A stretch of DNA of 64,000 bases from Hydrocarboniclastica marina (GTDB lineage Bacteria; Pseudomonadota; Gammaproteobacteria; Pseudomonadales; Oleiphilaceae): NCBI RefSeq assembly GCF_004851605.1, contig NZ_CP031093.1, positions 1,984,001-2,048,000 of the forward strand, written 5' to 3'. Shown piece by piece: positions 43,758-52,702 of the stretch (positions are counted from its first letter, which is position 1; every line of letters begins with the position of its first letter). The notes below the pieces were generated by a model. The model ran no database searches, was not told where the DNA came from, and saw only the letters and a list, made by a program, of their open reading frames with translations. A program made the position numbers and the translations under genes.

Positions 43758-44969
43758 CTAACCTACCAGATTGCTCATATTTAGAATCGGCAACATTATC
43801 GCCAATACGATTATCAATACAACCAGCCCCATCACCAACAACATCATCGGCTCAAACAGGCCAACCATGGTCGCCATCTTGCTCTGCAGGTCGTTTTCCT
43901 GGCTTCGGGCCGTCCGCTCCAGCATCTGGTCCAGCTCGCCGCTAGCCTCGCCGCTTGCGATCATGTGGAGCATCATCGGCGGGAAGTATCCGGTCTGCTC
44001 CAGTGAGCGTTTGAGTGACGATCCCTCACTGACGCGTTGAGTAGCTTCCTTGAGCTGTGCCTTCAGGTGCTCATTGGAAAGCACTTCACCAGCGATACGC
44101 ATTGCGTCCACCAGCGGAACGCCACTTGTGCTCAAGATGCTGAGCGTACTTGCAAACCTTGCGGTGTTAAGACCGCGGGACATCTTGGAGATTCCCGGCA
44201 CATGTAAAAGCCAGTGGTGAAACCGCAACTGCATGGCCGGTTTCGTCAGGGCATAGCGAAATCCAAACGCAGCCAGCACGATAACGACAGCGAGATAAGG
44301 CCCAAATGTCATCAGGAAGCCGCTGACCGCCAAGAGTCCTTCGGTAAGCGCTGGCAGTTTCTGGCCGCTGCGGACAAAGACATCAATGATGTCTGGCACC
44401 ACGTAAGTCAGCAGAAACACAACGATCGATAGGGCTACGACTGTCAGGATAATGGGGTAAATCGCAGCCAGCTGAATCTTTTGCCGTGCTTCCTGACGCT
44501 GCTCGGTGTAGTCGGCAAGCCGGTTAAGAACCAGATCAAGGTGCCCGGCATGCTCTCCCGCTGCCACTGTCGACCGGTACAGCTTAGGAAACGCCGATGA
44601 GAACTCACCCAGGCTGTCGGCGAGGGTATAGCCTTCCAGAACCCTCGCGCGGACTGACAGCATCATGCTTTTCAGCGCTGGTTTTTCGGATTGACTCGCA
44701 ACTGCTGAGAGAGCCTGCTCAATCGGAATGCCGGACTGGATCAGTGTCGCCAGCTGCCGGGTCAGCAGCGCGAGGTCCCGGGCGTTGAGGCTACCTTTGC
44801 GCTGGAATAGCCGGGGCTGGTGCTGCTTGTCCGCAGCTGTACTGACCTCCAATGGAGCCCAGCCTTTGTCTCTCAGCTGTTGCCGGACCGCGCGGGCGCT
44901 ATCTGCTTCGATGACGCCTTGACGTTGCTTACCGCGGGCGTCGAGCGCCTTGAAGTCAAATGCTGCCAT
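43758..44969 (-). CDS. gspF: Type II secretion system inner-membrane protein F
   Basis: A 403-residue platform protein. Two repeated cytoplasmic GspF domains (about 70-195 and 270-395) and three membrane helices (about 170-190, 222-240, 375-398) are seen. Motifs LTRQLATLIQSGIPIEQALSAV and ARFASTLSILSTSGVPLVDAM mark the repeats. It works with GspE at the base of the pseudopilus. The start is 137 bp after the gspE stop; the spacer is filled by a 15-bp repeat array. Confidence 0.93.
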   Translation of the reverse strand: MAAFDFKALDARGKQRQGVIEADSARAVRQQLRDKGWAPLEVSTAADKQHQPRLFQRKGSLNARDLALLTRQLATLIQSGIPIEQALSAVASQSEKPALKSMMLSVRARVLEGYTLADSLGEFSSAFPKLYRSTVAAGEHAGHLDLVLNRLADYTEQRQEARQKIQLAAIYPIILTVVALSIVVFLLTYVVPDIIDVFVRSGQKLPALTEGLLAVSGFLMTFGPYLAVVIVLAAFGFRYALTKPAMQLRFHHWLLHVPGISKMSRGLNTARFASTLSILSTSGVPLVDAMRIAGEVLSNEHLKAQLKEATQRVSEGSSLKRSLEQTGYFPPMMLHMIASGEASGELDQMLERTARSQENDLQSKMATMVGLFEPMMLLVMGLVVLIIVLAIMLPILNMSNLVG

Positions 44970-44982
44970 GGCTAGTCCCGTG

Positions 44983-45102
44983 GATCGTCCGGCTGTGAAC
45001 AGCCCCGCTACGGATCGTCCCGCTACGAACAGCCGTGTTGAGGATTACCCTGTTAAGGACAACCCAGCTAAAAATACCCCTGTTCAGATAAAGCCCCAGC
45101 AA
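44983..45102. repeat. Degenerate 15-bp tandem array, eight units, filling the gspE-gspF spacer
   Basis: Eight successive 15-bp units can be read from 44983 to 45102 without gaps. The clearest are AACAGCCCCGCTACG (44998), GATCGTCCCGCTACG (45013), AACAGCCGTGTTGAG (45028), GATTACCCTGTTAAG (45043) and AATACCCCTGTTCAG (45073). Odd and even units alternate in their first half (GATCGTCC versus AACAGCC), suggesting an older 30-bp unit. Because 15 is a multiple of three, a plus-strand frame reads five-residue repeats, but I do not regard it as a protein. The array lies in the transcribed leader between two T2SS genes. Confidence 0.85.
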
Positions 45103-45106
45103 CTGC

Positions 45107-46618
45107 CTAGTCACGATGAGTTACCCGCAGTACTTCCTCGACTGTCGTGGTGCCCTCCAGTATCTTCGCCACGCCGTCGCCGTGAATGCTCGGGCCACGT
45201 GTCCGCGCTGCTTTTTCCAGATCCATTTCACCTGCCTGCTTGTGAATCAGCGTTCGCAAGTTTTCGTCCACGGAAATAACTTCATAGATACCCATCCGCC
45301 CCCGGTAACCGAGGTTGTTACAGTGTTCGCAACCGGTTGGTCGGTAAATCGTAGGCGGGTTTTCCGGGTCCTGCTGCATGAAACGACAGTGTTCGGCCGT
45401 GGCAGTGTATGGCTCCTTGCAACTCTCACACAGCACCCTGACCAGGCGCTGCGCGGCGATCCCGACAAGACTGGACGAGATCAGAAAAGGCTCGATACCC
45501 ATATCGATCAGGCGCGTGATCGCCCCCACAGCTGTGTTGGTGTGCAGAGTCGAAAGCACCAGGTGCCCCGTCAAACTTGCTTGCACCGCAATCTCAGCGG
45601 TCTCAAGGTCGCGGATCTCGCCGATCATGACAACATCGGGGTCCTGGCGGAGAATCGCGCGCAAGCCCCGTGCAAACGTCATTTCAACTTTAGGATTAAC
45701 CTGGGTCTGACCGATGCCCGGCAAGTTGTACTCGATAGGATCTTCAACGGTCAGGATGTTACGGGTTCGGTCGTTAATTTCGGTCAGCGCACCATAGAGC
45801 GTTGTCGTTTTACCGGACCCCGTCGGACCCGTAACCAAAATGATCCCGTAGGGCCGGTGAATCAACTCCTTGAGCAGGTGCAGATCACGCTTGGCCATGC
45901 CAAGTGAGTCGAGTTCCAGACGTCCCGCCTGCTTGTCGAGCAGACGAAGGACAATCCGCTCTCCGTTCGACGACGGCATGGTAGATACCCGGATATCGAC
46001 TTCACGCCCGCCGACCCGCAGGGAAATTCGCCCATCCTGCGGCACCCGCTTTTCAGCAATGTCCAGGCGGGCCATAACCTTGATTCGCGAGACCAGCAGT
46101 GGTGCAAGTGCACGCTTGGGCTGCACCACTTCGCGCAACACACCATCAACCCGGAACCGCACCACAAGCCGCTTCTCGTAGGTCTCTATGTGAATGTCAG
46201 AGGCACCGCTCTTGACAGCTTCAGTCAGGATAGCGTTGATCAGGCGGATAATGGGGGCATCATCCTCCTGCTCCATCAGGTCTTCGGTCTCCGGAACTGA
46301 ATCGGCAAGGCTGGCAAGATCCATCTCGTCACCGATGCCTTCCACCATCTGCATGGCTTCAGCCGAATTATTCTGGTAGGCCTGAGACAGCGCCTCGTCA
46401 AAGTCACCGGCTTCAATAGGTGTGAGCGCCGCCCGACCCGATACCAGGCGATTTGCCTCAGCAATGGCTATCGGCGCCGCTCCCGGCCGGGTCAGAATGA
46501 TGGGCTGCCCGTCTTCCCGGGCCGTAAGGATAACACCGTGACGTTTCGCGAAAACAAACGGCAAGCGAGTCACACCGGTCTCAACTGGTTGTACTGCGGA
46601 TTCCGCGTCCACTGCCAC
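45107..46618 (-). CDS. gspE: Type II secretion system ATPase E
   Basis: A 503-residue secretion ATPase. It has an N-terminal GspL-binding part, Walker A GPTGSGKTTTLYGAL, Asp box and Walker B (DPDVVMIGEIRDLETAEIA), His box (LVLSTLHTNTA), and a four-cysteine zinc module (CESCKEP...CEHC). It hydrolyses ATP in the cytoplasm to drive pseudopilus assembly. It is the first gene of the minus-strand gsp operon and divergent from gspC. Confidence 0.95.
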   Translation of the reverse strand: MAVDAESAVQPVETGVTRLPFVFAKRHGVILTAREDGQPIILTRPGAAPIAIAEANRLVSGRAALTPIEAGDFDEALSQAYQNNSAEAMQMVEGIGDEMDLASLADSVPETEDLMEQEDDAPIIRLINAILTEAVKSGASDIHIETYEKRLVVRFRVDGVLREVVQPKRALAPLLVSRIKVMARLDIAEKRVPQDGRISLRVGGREVDIRVSTMPSSNGERIVLRLLDKQAGRLELDSLGMAKRDLHLLKELIHRPYGIILVTGPTGSGKTTTLYGALTEINDRTRNILTVEDPIEYNLPGIGQTQVNPKVEMTFARGLRAILRQDPDVVMIGEIRDLETAEIAVQASLTGHLVLSTLHTNTAVGAITRLIDMGIEPFLISSSLVGIAAQRLVRVLCESCKEPYTATAEHCRFMQQDPENPPTIYRPTGCEHCNNLGYRGRMGIYEVISVDENLRTLIHKQAGEMDLEKAARTRGPSIHGDGVAKILEGTTTVEEVLRVTHRD

Positions 46619-47015
46619 CTCTTATTATGCTGTTCGGTACCCTGCCGGATCACTTTACGTTGGCGTGATCCGTTGGGACATGGTCTACGGCGTCTGAACC
46701 GCGTTCTTTTCCGGGATCCGGAACCGTTGGCGCCGAATGAACTCTAAAGGTACTGCTCCGGTTACAAATCAGACCACGCCCTGCTCTGGCAGTTCATTTC
46801 TGGCCATCAAAAACCATGGGCCGCAGGGTCTGGGCATACGGTAATCTCAGGGACAGAGATTGGCAACAGTCTGGGCCACTCTGTCTATAATAGACGTCTA
46901 AAACGAGATCATGTTCACCAGACTACAATTACTACAGTAGATTGTGCCGCTGTATAGTGCCATCTGACTGGTTAGATCATACACTTGTCATCACTACAGT
47001 ATTTGGAACGTTTCC
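46619..47015. promoter_or_regulatory. Divergent promoter region of gspE and gspC
   Basis: A 397-bp spacer without a gene. It contains an 8-bp inverted repeat, CGGATCAC (46646-46653) and GTGATCCG (46665-46672), a TATAAT box at 46886-46891 reading towards gspC, and the motif ACTACAGTA twice (about 46932 and 46993). These are candidate promoter and operator elements; no known regulator site is recognised. Confidence 0.5.
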
Positions 47016-47672
47016 ATGCAGGATATCCTCTACCGGGCTCCCAGACCGTTAATGCTTTTATTGGCGGCGGCGGCTCTGGTTGCTACGACATGGCAGATCT
47101 ATCATTTCTGGCTGAACATCAGCGCGCCCTATACCCCGGCCGTCACGAGCGAGCCCCTTGTCGAGTCCCGGCTCCCCCGTCCCGATGTAGACCTGGCCAA
47201 TATCAGTCTGTTCGGCAACGCCGATAATAGCGGCCCCGTTGAGGTGGATACAGAAAATCTCCCGGAGACCAACCTTCGCCTGGTGCTGCGGGGTGTGGGT
47301 GCAATCGTTGTAGGCACGGAAGAAAGCACGCGGCATTTGCCGAGCGCGCTCATAGAGGGGCCGAATAAAGAGACTGATTACTATGTTGTCGGCGCATCAC
47401 TACCGGGCAACGCCGCGCTCAAAGCGGTCTATGCTGATCGGATTGTGCTGGATCGCCAGGGCAACCTGGAGAATCTCTACTTTCCCGAAGAGTTTGAGGC
47501 GGCAAGTTTCAGGACTGAAGAGACTGAACCTCAGACGACTGCCAGCAATTCATCCGCCCCCAACACACAGAGCGCTCCGCGGGCCGATAACCGTCGTGTT
47601 GACGAAGCAAGGAAGGCCGAAATCAGATCTCGCCTGGAGCGATTGCGAGAGCGGTTAAGATCCAATAATTAA
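47016..47672 (+). CDS. gspC: Type II secretion system protein C
   Basis: A 218-residue inner-membrane protein. A cytoplasmic N-terminus, one helix (PLMLLLAAAALVATTWQIYHFW, about 12-33), and a homology-region domain (about 60-145: ISLFGNADN, TNLRLVLRGVGAIV, YVVGASLPGNAALKAVYADRIVLDRQGNLENLYF). The end has a charged helix rather than a PDZ domain. GspC links the inner-membrane platform to the outer-membrane secretin GspD, whose gene is not next to it. The stop and the lapG start share a base (TAATG). Confidence 0.9.
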   Translation: MQDILYRAPRPLMLLLAAAALVATTWQIYHFWLNISAPYTPAVTSEPLVESRLPRPDVDLANISLFGNADNSGPVEVDTENLPETNLRLVLRGVGAIVVGTEESTRHLPSALIEGPNKETDYYVVGASLPGNAALKAVYADRIVLDRQGNLENLYFPEEFEAASFRTEETEPQTTASNSSAPNTQSAPRADNRRVDEARKAEIRSRLERLRERLRSNN

Positions 47673-48310
47673 TGAAGCTGTTTCGCGTCTTTTTTTGCCT
47701 GCTCATCCTGCCGGTCAACGCTCACGCGTTTATCATCCCGGACGACCTGCTAAAGCAAGTAGCAGCAACGCATGGTCCAGATGCACTCCAACGCCTGACC
47801 GACTGGCAGTCGCTTTCGGTGGCGCTTCATGGCCTGTCGCAGCCAGACCAGCTTGAAACGGTTAACCGGTTTTTCAACCAGATCCCCTTCCTTAGCGACC
47901 TGGAGCACTGGGGCACTGAGGACTACTGGGCCACCCCGGTCGAAGCTCTCTCAACTTTCGGCGCTGACTGCGAAGACTACTCTATTGGAAAATATCTGAC
48001 ACTGCGTTCAGCTGGCGTGCCTGAGGATAAGCTCCGCATCACCTACGTCAAAGCCCTGGAACTGAACCAGGCTCACATGGTGGTCGCCTTCTACCCCACA
48101 CCGGAGTCAGACCCCCTGATTCTCGACAACCTCATAAACGACATAAAGCCTGCGTCTCAAAGGCTTGATTTGAAACCAGTTTATAGCTTTAACGGTGAAG
48201 GGCTTTGGCTTACAAAGCTGCAGCGCCAGGACGAACGCCATATTGGCACGCCGGAGAGACTCGACCGCTGGGTGGAGTTGAACCGAAGGCTCATAGAAGG
48301 GTTGAAGTAA
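47672..48310 (+). CDS. lapG: LapG-like periplasmic cysteine protease (adhesin release)
   Basis: A 212-residue secreted bacterial transglutaminase-like cysteine peptidase. Signal peptide about 1-19 (LFRVFFCLLILPVNAHA). The catalytic triad is Cys100 (GADCEDYSIGKY), His135 (QAHMVVAFY) and Asp152 (LILDNLI); Asp99 and Glu101 match the calcium site of LapG. LapG cuts the N-terminus of the LapA surface adhesin unless held by the cyclic-di-GMP receptor LapD. Neither lapD nor an RTX adhesin is in the window. It is translationally coupled to gspC, an unusual partner, and is followed by a strong terminator. Confidence 0.9.
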   Translation: MKLFRVFFCLLILPVNAHAFIIPDDLLKQVAATHGPDALQRLTDWQSLSVALHGLSQPDQLETVNRFFNQIPFLSDLEHWGTEDYWATPVEALSTFGADCEDYSIGKYLTLRSAGVPEDKLRITYVKALELNQAHMVVAFYPTPESDPLILDNLINDIKPASQRLDLKPVYSFNGEGLWLTKLQRQDERHIGTPERLDRWVELNRRLIEGLK

Positions 48311-48371
48311 TTTCGCCGGACCTGGAAACGTCCAGACCGAGGGCGGGGAGTGTATGCTGGAGAGTAAAAGC

Positions 48372-48399
48372 AAAAAAGGGATCCGAAGATCCCTTTTTT
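48372..48399. terminator. Bidirectional terminator between lapG and etfA
   Basis: AAAAAAGGGATC (48372-48383) and GATCCCTTTTTT (48388-48399) form a perfect 12-bp stem with a CGAA loop. The A/T ends give U-tracts on both strands, so it can serve lapG (plus) and etfA (minus). Confidence 0.93.
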
Positions 48400-48415
48400 T
48401 ATTTATTACCGCGAG

Positions 48416-49357
48416 CTACAGAACTTTCTTAAGCTCTGCTTCTAACTGCGGCACTGCATCAAACAAGTCTGCGACCAGCCCGTAGTCAGCTACCTGGAAG
48501 ATCGGAGCTTCCTCGTCCTTGTTTATCGCCACGATAACTTTGGACTCGCCCATCCCAGCCAAGTGCTGGATAGCGCCCGAGATCCCCACCGCAAGGTAAA
48601 GGTCCGGCGCAACGATCTTACCGGTCTGCCCGACCTGCATGTCGTTCGGCACGAAACCAGCATCCACTGCCGCACGGGACGCGCCGACTGCCGCACCCAA
48701 AAGGTCAGCAACGCTTTCGAGAATCTTGAAATTCTCTCCGTTCTGCATCCCACGGCCGCCGGAGATAACGATCTTGGCCGAAGCCAGATCGGGACGGTCG
48801 GACTCAGCCTTCTGCTCACTCACGAAAGAGGAGATTCCCGCATCATGGGCTGCATCAACCTGCTCCACGGAGCCGGACCCACCCTCTGCGGAAACCGGGT
48901 CGAAGCCAGTTGTCCGGACAGTCATCAGCTTGATGCTATCAGCGGACTTAACGGTCGCGACCGCGTTGCCAGCATAGATCGGGCGCACGAATGTATCTTC
49001 GGATTCAACGCGGATCACATCAGAGATCTGCGCAACATCCAGCAGCGCAGCTGCGCGAGGCAGGAAATCTTTGCCGACAGTGCTGGCCGAAGTCAGCACG
49101 TGGCTATAGTTTTTGCCCAACTCGGCAACCAGGAGACCCAGGTTTTCGCCCAAGAAGTGGCCGTACGCTGCGTTATCGGCACAAAGTGCTTTAGCTACGC
49201 CTTCAGCCTTTGCGGCAGTTTCTGCGACTGCGCCGCAGGCTTCGCCGGCAACCAGAACGTCGATGTCACCACCGATCGCCTTTGCTGCAGCGATAACATT
49301 GAGCGTGGCCGGATTCAGGGTGCTGTTGTCATGATCTGCAATAACAAGGATGCTCAT
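48416..49357 (-). CDS. etfA: Electron transfer flavoprotein alpha subunit
   Basis: A 313-residue FAD-binding ETF subunit. The C-terminal FAD signature is present ([42 protein letters not shown]), as is [16 protein letters not shown] in the middle. With EtfB it carries electrons from acyl-CoA dehydrogenases to ETF-quinone oxidoreductase, encoded nearby. It starts one base after the etfB stop. Confidence 0.95.
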   Translation of the reverse strand: MSILVIADHDNSTLNPATLNVIAAAKAIGGDIDVLVAGEACGAVAETAAKAEGVAKALCADNAAYGHFLGENLGLLVAELGKNYSHVLTSASTVGKDFLPRAAALLDVAQISDVIRVESEDTFVRPIYAGNAVATVKSADSIKLMTVRTTGFDPVSAEGGSGSVEQVDAAHDAGISSFVSEQKAESDRPDLASAKIVISGGRGMQNGENFKILESVADLLGAAVGASRAAVDAGFVPNDMQVGQTGKIVAPDLYLAVGISGAIQHLAGMGESKVIVAINKDEEAPIFQVADYGLVADLFDAVPQLEAELKKVL

Positions 49358-50107
49358 TTAGATCACCTTCGCTTCGTTCTTCAGTTTATCGACCAACTGC
49401 TCGACGCTCTCAACCTTGATACCGGCCTGGCGAGCTTTTGGCGGCTCGACCTTGACCATGCTCAGGCGAGGCGCAGTATCAACACCCAGATCAGCGGGAG
49501 ACATGGTATCCAGCGGCTTCTTCTTCGCCTTCATAATATTGGGCAAGGAAGCATAGCGCGGCTCGTTCAGGCGCAAATCGGTAGTCACCACAGCTGGCAG
49601 ATTGAGTTCAACCGTGGCAAGACCGCCGTCAATCTCACGGGTAACCTGAACCTTTTCGCCGTCAATTTTGACTTCAGAGGCGAAAGTTCCCTGAGGCATA
49701 CCCGCCAATGCGGCCAGCATCTGGCCAGTCTGGTTGTTGTCGCTGTCGATCGATTGCTTGCCCAGGATCACCAGCTTCGGCTGCTCCTGGTCCACCACCG
49801 CTTTTAGCAGCTTGGCAGCCTGCAGGGACTGAATTTCTTCATCTGTCTCGACCAGGATGCCACGATCGGCGCCCAGCGCCAACGCGGTACGAATCTGTTC
49901 CTGTGCGGCTTTAGGGCCAATGGAGACCACTACAATCTCGGTGGCAATTCCCTTTTCCTTCAAACGTACCGCTTCTTCTACGGCAATCTCACAGAAAGGG
50001 TTCATTGCCATCTTGACGTTGGCAAGGTCGACACCCGTGTTGTCCGGCTTGACCCGCACCTTGACGTTGTAATCGATAACTCGTTTTACAGCGACCAGAA
50101 CCTTCAT
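49358..50107 (-). CDS. etfB: Electron transfer flavoprotein beta subunit
   Basis: A 249-residue ETF subunit, AMP-binding. The start [37 protein letters not shown] and the recognition region [29 protein letters not shown] are typical. I placed the start at 50107 (GAGG upstream) instead of an ATG 15 bases earlier. It is the first gene of etfBA, divergent from ETF-QO across a 670-bp spacer. Confidence 0.95.
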   Translation of the reverse strand: MKVLVAVKRVIDYNVKVRVKPDNTGVDLANVKMAMNPFCEIAVEEAVRLKEKGIATEIVVVSIGPKAAQEQIRTALALGADRGILVETDEEIQSLQAAKLLKAVVDQEQPKLVILGKQSIDSDNNQTGQMLAALAGMPQGTFASEVKIDGEKVQVTREIDGGLATVELNLPAVVTTDLRLNEPRYASLPNIMKAKKKPLDTMSPADLGVDTAPRLSMVKVEPPKARQAGIKVESVEQLVDKLKNEAKVI

Positions 50108-50423
50108 AGATTCCTCGTTCATTTACGATGGATTTGTGAAAACGCTTCGTACCCGGGCTTCGGTCAGGCGAAACCAGGCGCGATGCTCCCCGCTCGGCTG
50201 CGACTGCTGGGCAGTGGCAATGAACTGTCCGTTCGCGTTTAACCGCTAAAGGACGGGGCACAGTGGCCCGAAAAGGGTCTAATACTGACCTCAAACCCAT
50301 CGAGGGTCAAGGTCGGCCACCGGCCGATAAACCGCGCATGGCGGCCACGCCAAACCGATGAAGTGACACCGGGAACATATGTTGACGCGTGCGCGACCCA
50401 GAATAATCACGACTCTGCCCGAA

Positions 50424-50445
50424 TTCAAACAAACGTTTGTTTGAA
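50424..50445. promoter_or_regulatory. Perfect 22-bp palindrome, candidate fatty-acid regulator (PsrA-like) operator
   Basis: The 22 bp from TTCAAACAAAC to its exact reverse complement GTTTGTTTGAA are fully symmetric. Arms built from CAAAC and GTTTG resemble the sites I recall for TetR-type fatty-acid regulators of the PsrA group. It lies between the divergent etfBA and ETF-QO genes, which belong to beta-oxidation. The rest of the 50108-50778 spacer holds no gene. Confidence 0.65.
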
Positions 50446-50485
50446 GCAACGAATGATATATCCTAGAAAACCGTATGTCATCCGG

Positions 50486-50523
50486 CTGCTTTGTTTAAGT
50501 GTAACTGCTTTGTTTAAGTGTAA
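50486..50523. repeat. Exact 19-bp tandem duplication
   Basis: CTGCTTTGTTTAAGTGTAA occurs at 50486-50504 and is repeated exactly at 50505-50523, with CTGC of a third copy. It lies 40 bp from the 22-bp palindrome, in the ETF intergenic region, and looks like a recent duplication. Confidence 0.9.
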
Positions 50524-50778
50524 CTGCCGTATGGCGCGGGAAAAGCTTCGAACCGGGGCTGCTGCCGGGGCAAGACGTGTAACCGGGGTAAACAGAGGCC
50601 GCTGGCCCTGTTATTATGTAGACACGTCAGGATGCGGAAGCCCGGTCCGCACTGCGAAAGTACAGACCGCAATTATAAAAAGGTTCTGTTTCCGAGTTAC
50701 AGTTCCCGGAACCTTTCGATCTGACCAGCGTAGTCAGAGCGGAATCCAGAGACCGATATAAGCTTGAGGAGACCACAC

Positions 50779-52434
50779 GTGGAACGCGAATCGATGGAGT
50801 TTGACGTCCTTATCGTCGGCGCTGGCCCTGCGGGCCTTTCCGCGGCATGCCGTATTAAACAGCTAGCCGAGGAAGGTGGACAGGAAATCAACGTCTGTGT
50901 CGTTGAGAAAGGCTCCGAAGTCGGTGCCCATATCCTTGCCGGTACCGTTTTCGAACCCACCGCGCTCAACGAACTGTTTCCCAACTGGAAAGAGCTGGGC
51001 GCCCCCCTGAACACGCCGGTCCTCCGCGACGACATTTTCCTGCTGAAGAGTGACAACGGCGCGACCAAGATCCCCAATGCCTTCGTACCCAAGAACATGC
51101 ATAACGAAGGCAACTACATCATCAGTCTGGGTAACTTGTGCCGCTGGCTGGCCGAGCAGGCCGAGGGGATGGGTGTTGAAGTCTACCCAGGCTTTGCCGC
51201 AGCCGAAGTGCTCTACGACGAGAACAATGTCGTCAAAGGCATCATTACCGGGGACATGGGCGTCGCCAAAGATGGCTCTGAAAAAGATGGCTATATGCCC
51301 GGCATGGAATTGCGTGCCAAGTACACGCTTTTCACCGAGGGCTGCCGCGGTCACCTGGGCAAGCAGCTGCTACGCAAGTTTAACCTGGACGAAGGGAAGG
51401 ATCCGCAGCACTACGGCATCGGCATCAAGGAACTGTGGGACATTGACCCTTCCAAACACGAGCCGGGCCTTGTCGTCCATACCACCGGCTGGCCCCTGAG
51501 CGACAGCGGTAGCACCGGCGGCTCCTTTCTCTACCATCTGGAAAACGGACAGGTTTACGTAGGGCTGATCACAGACCTTTCGTACTCCAATCCGCACCTG
51601 AGCCCTTTTGGCGAGTTCCAGAAGCTGAAGACCCATCCGGAGATCCGGAAGTATCTTGAGGGTGGTAAGCGCGCCTCCTACGGGGCACGGGCGATCACCA
51701 AGGGGGGGTTCAACTCCCTGCCGAAGATGTCATTCCCGGGCGGACTCTTGCTCGGCTGTGATGCCGGCACACTCAATTTTTCCAAGATCAAAGGCTCTCA
51801 CACTGCCATGAAATCGGGCCTGCTGGGTGCCGAGACCGTGGTCGAGGCGCTAAAGGCCGGAAAAGACGGTGAGGAACTGACGAGCTTTGCCGAGAAGTTC
51901 AAGAACAGCTGGCTTTACAAAGAGCTTTACGAAGAGCGCAACTTCGGGCCGGCTATGCACAAGTACGGCAACGTTGTCGGCGGCGCAATTGCGTTCTTCG
52001 AGCAGAACATTCTGCACCGCAGCCTGCCTTTCACGTTCCATGACACGACGCCGGACTACGCAACCATGAAGTCGGTTGACGAAGCCAAGACGCTGACTTA
52101 TCCCAAGCCGGACAACGTGCTCACCTTCGACCGTTTATCTTCGGTGTTTATTTCCAATACCAACCACGAAGAAAACCAGCCGGTGCACCTGAAGCTGAAG
52201 GATCCGTCTATACCGATCCAGCACAACCTGCCCAAATACGACGAGCCGGCACAGCGCTACTGTCCCGCCGGTGTCTATGAGGTTGTTGATGCCGATGACG
52301 GTAGTGGCAAGCAGTTCCAGATTAACGCCCAGAACTGCGTTCACTGCAAAACCTGCGACATCAAGGACCCGGCACAGAACATAACTTGGGTGACGCCAGA
52401 AGGCGGCGGTGGCCCCAACTACCCCAACATGTAG
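50779..52434 (+). CDS. Electron transfer flavoprotein-ubiquinone oxidoreductase
   Basis: A 551-residue membrane-associated flavoprotein. It has FAD-binding VGAGPAGLSAACR at the start, the quinone-binding region around LTYPKPDNVLTFDRLSS, and a C-terminal 4Fe-4S cluster (NCVHCKTCDIKDPAQNITW). It passes electrons from ETF to the quinone pool. The GTG at 50779 has GAGGAG seven bases upstream and gives the ERESMEFDVLIVGAG start seen in pseudomonad homologues; a TTG 15 bases earlier is unlikely. Divergent from etfBA. Confidence 0.95.
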   Translation: MERESMEFDVLIVGAGPAGLSAACRIKQLAEEGGQEINVCVVEKGSEVGAHILAGTVFEPTALNELFPNWKELGAPLNTPVLRDDIFLLKSDNGATKIPNAFVPKNMHNEGNYIISLGNLCRWLAEQAEGMGVEVYPGFAAAEVLYDENNVVKGIITGDMGVAKDGSEKDGYMPGMELRAKYTLFTEGCRGHLGKQLLRKFNLDEGKDPQHYGIGIKELWDIDPSKHEPGLVVHTTGWPLSDSGSTGGSFLYHLENGQVYVGLITDLSYSNPHLSPFGEFQKLKTHPEIRKYLEGGKRASYGARAITKGGFNSLPKMSFPGGLLLGCDAGTLNFSKIKGSHTAMKSGLLGAETVVEALKAGKDGEELTSFAEKFKNSWLYKELYEERNFGPAMHKYGNVVGGAIAFFEQNILHRSLPFTFHDTTPDYATMKSVDEAKTLTYPKPDNVLTFDRLSSVFISNTNHEENQPVHLKLKDPSIPIQHNLPKYDEPAQRYCPAGVYEVVDADDGSGKQFQINAQNCVHCKTCDIKDPAQNITWVTPEGGGGPNYPNM

Positions 52435-52491
52435 ACGCTACGCGTATAAGGGTCTTGCGAACCGTAATTGGCAGGATCTGATCACCTCAAA

Positions 52492-52518
52492 ACGGTCCGC
52501 TCGCGGACCGTATTTTTT
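52492..52518 (+). terminator. Terminator after ETF-QO
   Basis: ACGGTCCGC (52492-52500) and GCGGACCGT (52503-52511) form a strong stem, followed by ATTTTTT. Confidence 0.88.
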
Positions 52519-52627
52519 GGGCGACTCAGCGGGCTGTTATGCATTTCCTGCATAGACGACCTTCCAGAAGACGGCAGCTGCCAATGCCAGATTGAACGCC
52601 GGTCCATAATGGCGGTTGGCTGCAGAA

Positions 52628-52658
52628 TAAAAAAGGCGGCCTGAGCAAGGCCGCCTTT
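52628..52658 (-). terminator. Terminator after the FKBP gene
   Basis: AAAGGCGGCC (52632-52641) and GGCCGCCTTT (52649-52658) form a 10-bp stem. Read on the minus strand it is followed by a run of T, so it ends the FKBP transcript. Confidence 0.85.
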
Positions 52659-52702
52659 CTGGTGTAACCCGAATCAGGTTACAAGGTGCAGAGCCAGACC
52701 AT

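Noticed and set aside
44950-45279. A plus-strand frame reading five-residue repeats (DRPAV, NSPAT, DRPAT...)
   Set aside because: Openness follows from the 15-bp DNA period; it runs into the antisense of gspE and has no ribosome-binding site, so I treat it as a DNA repeat.
48563-49807. A 414-codon plus-strand frame across etfA and etfB
   Set aside because: Spans two real genes on the other strand, with an implausible Cys/His-rich translation.
50363-50761. 132-codon frame in the etf intergenic region
   Set aside because: It runs through the palindrome and the 19-bp duplication, lacks a start signal and has no protein-like pattern.
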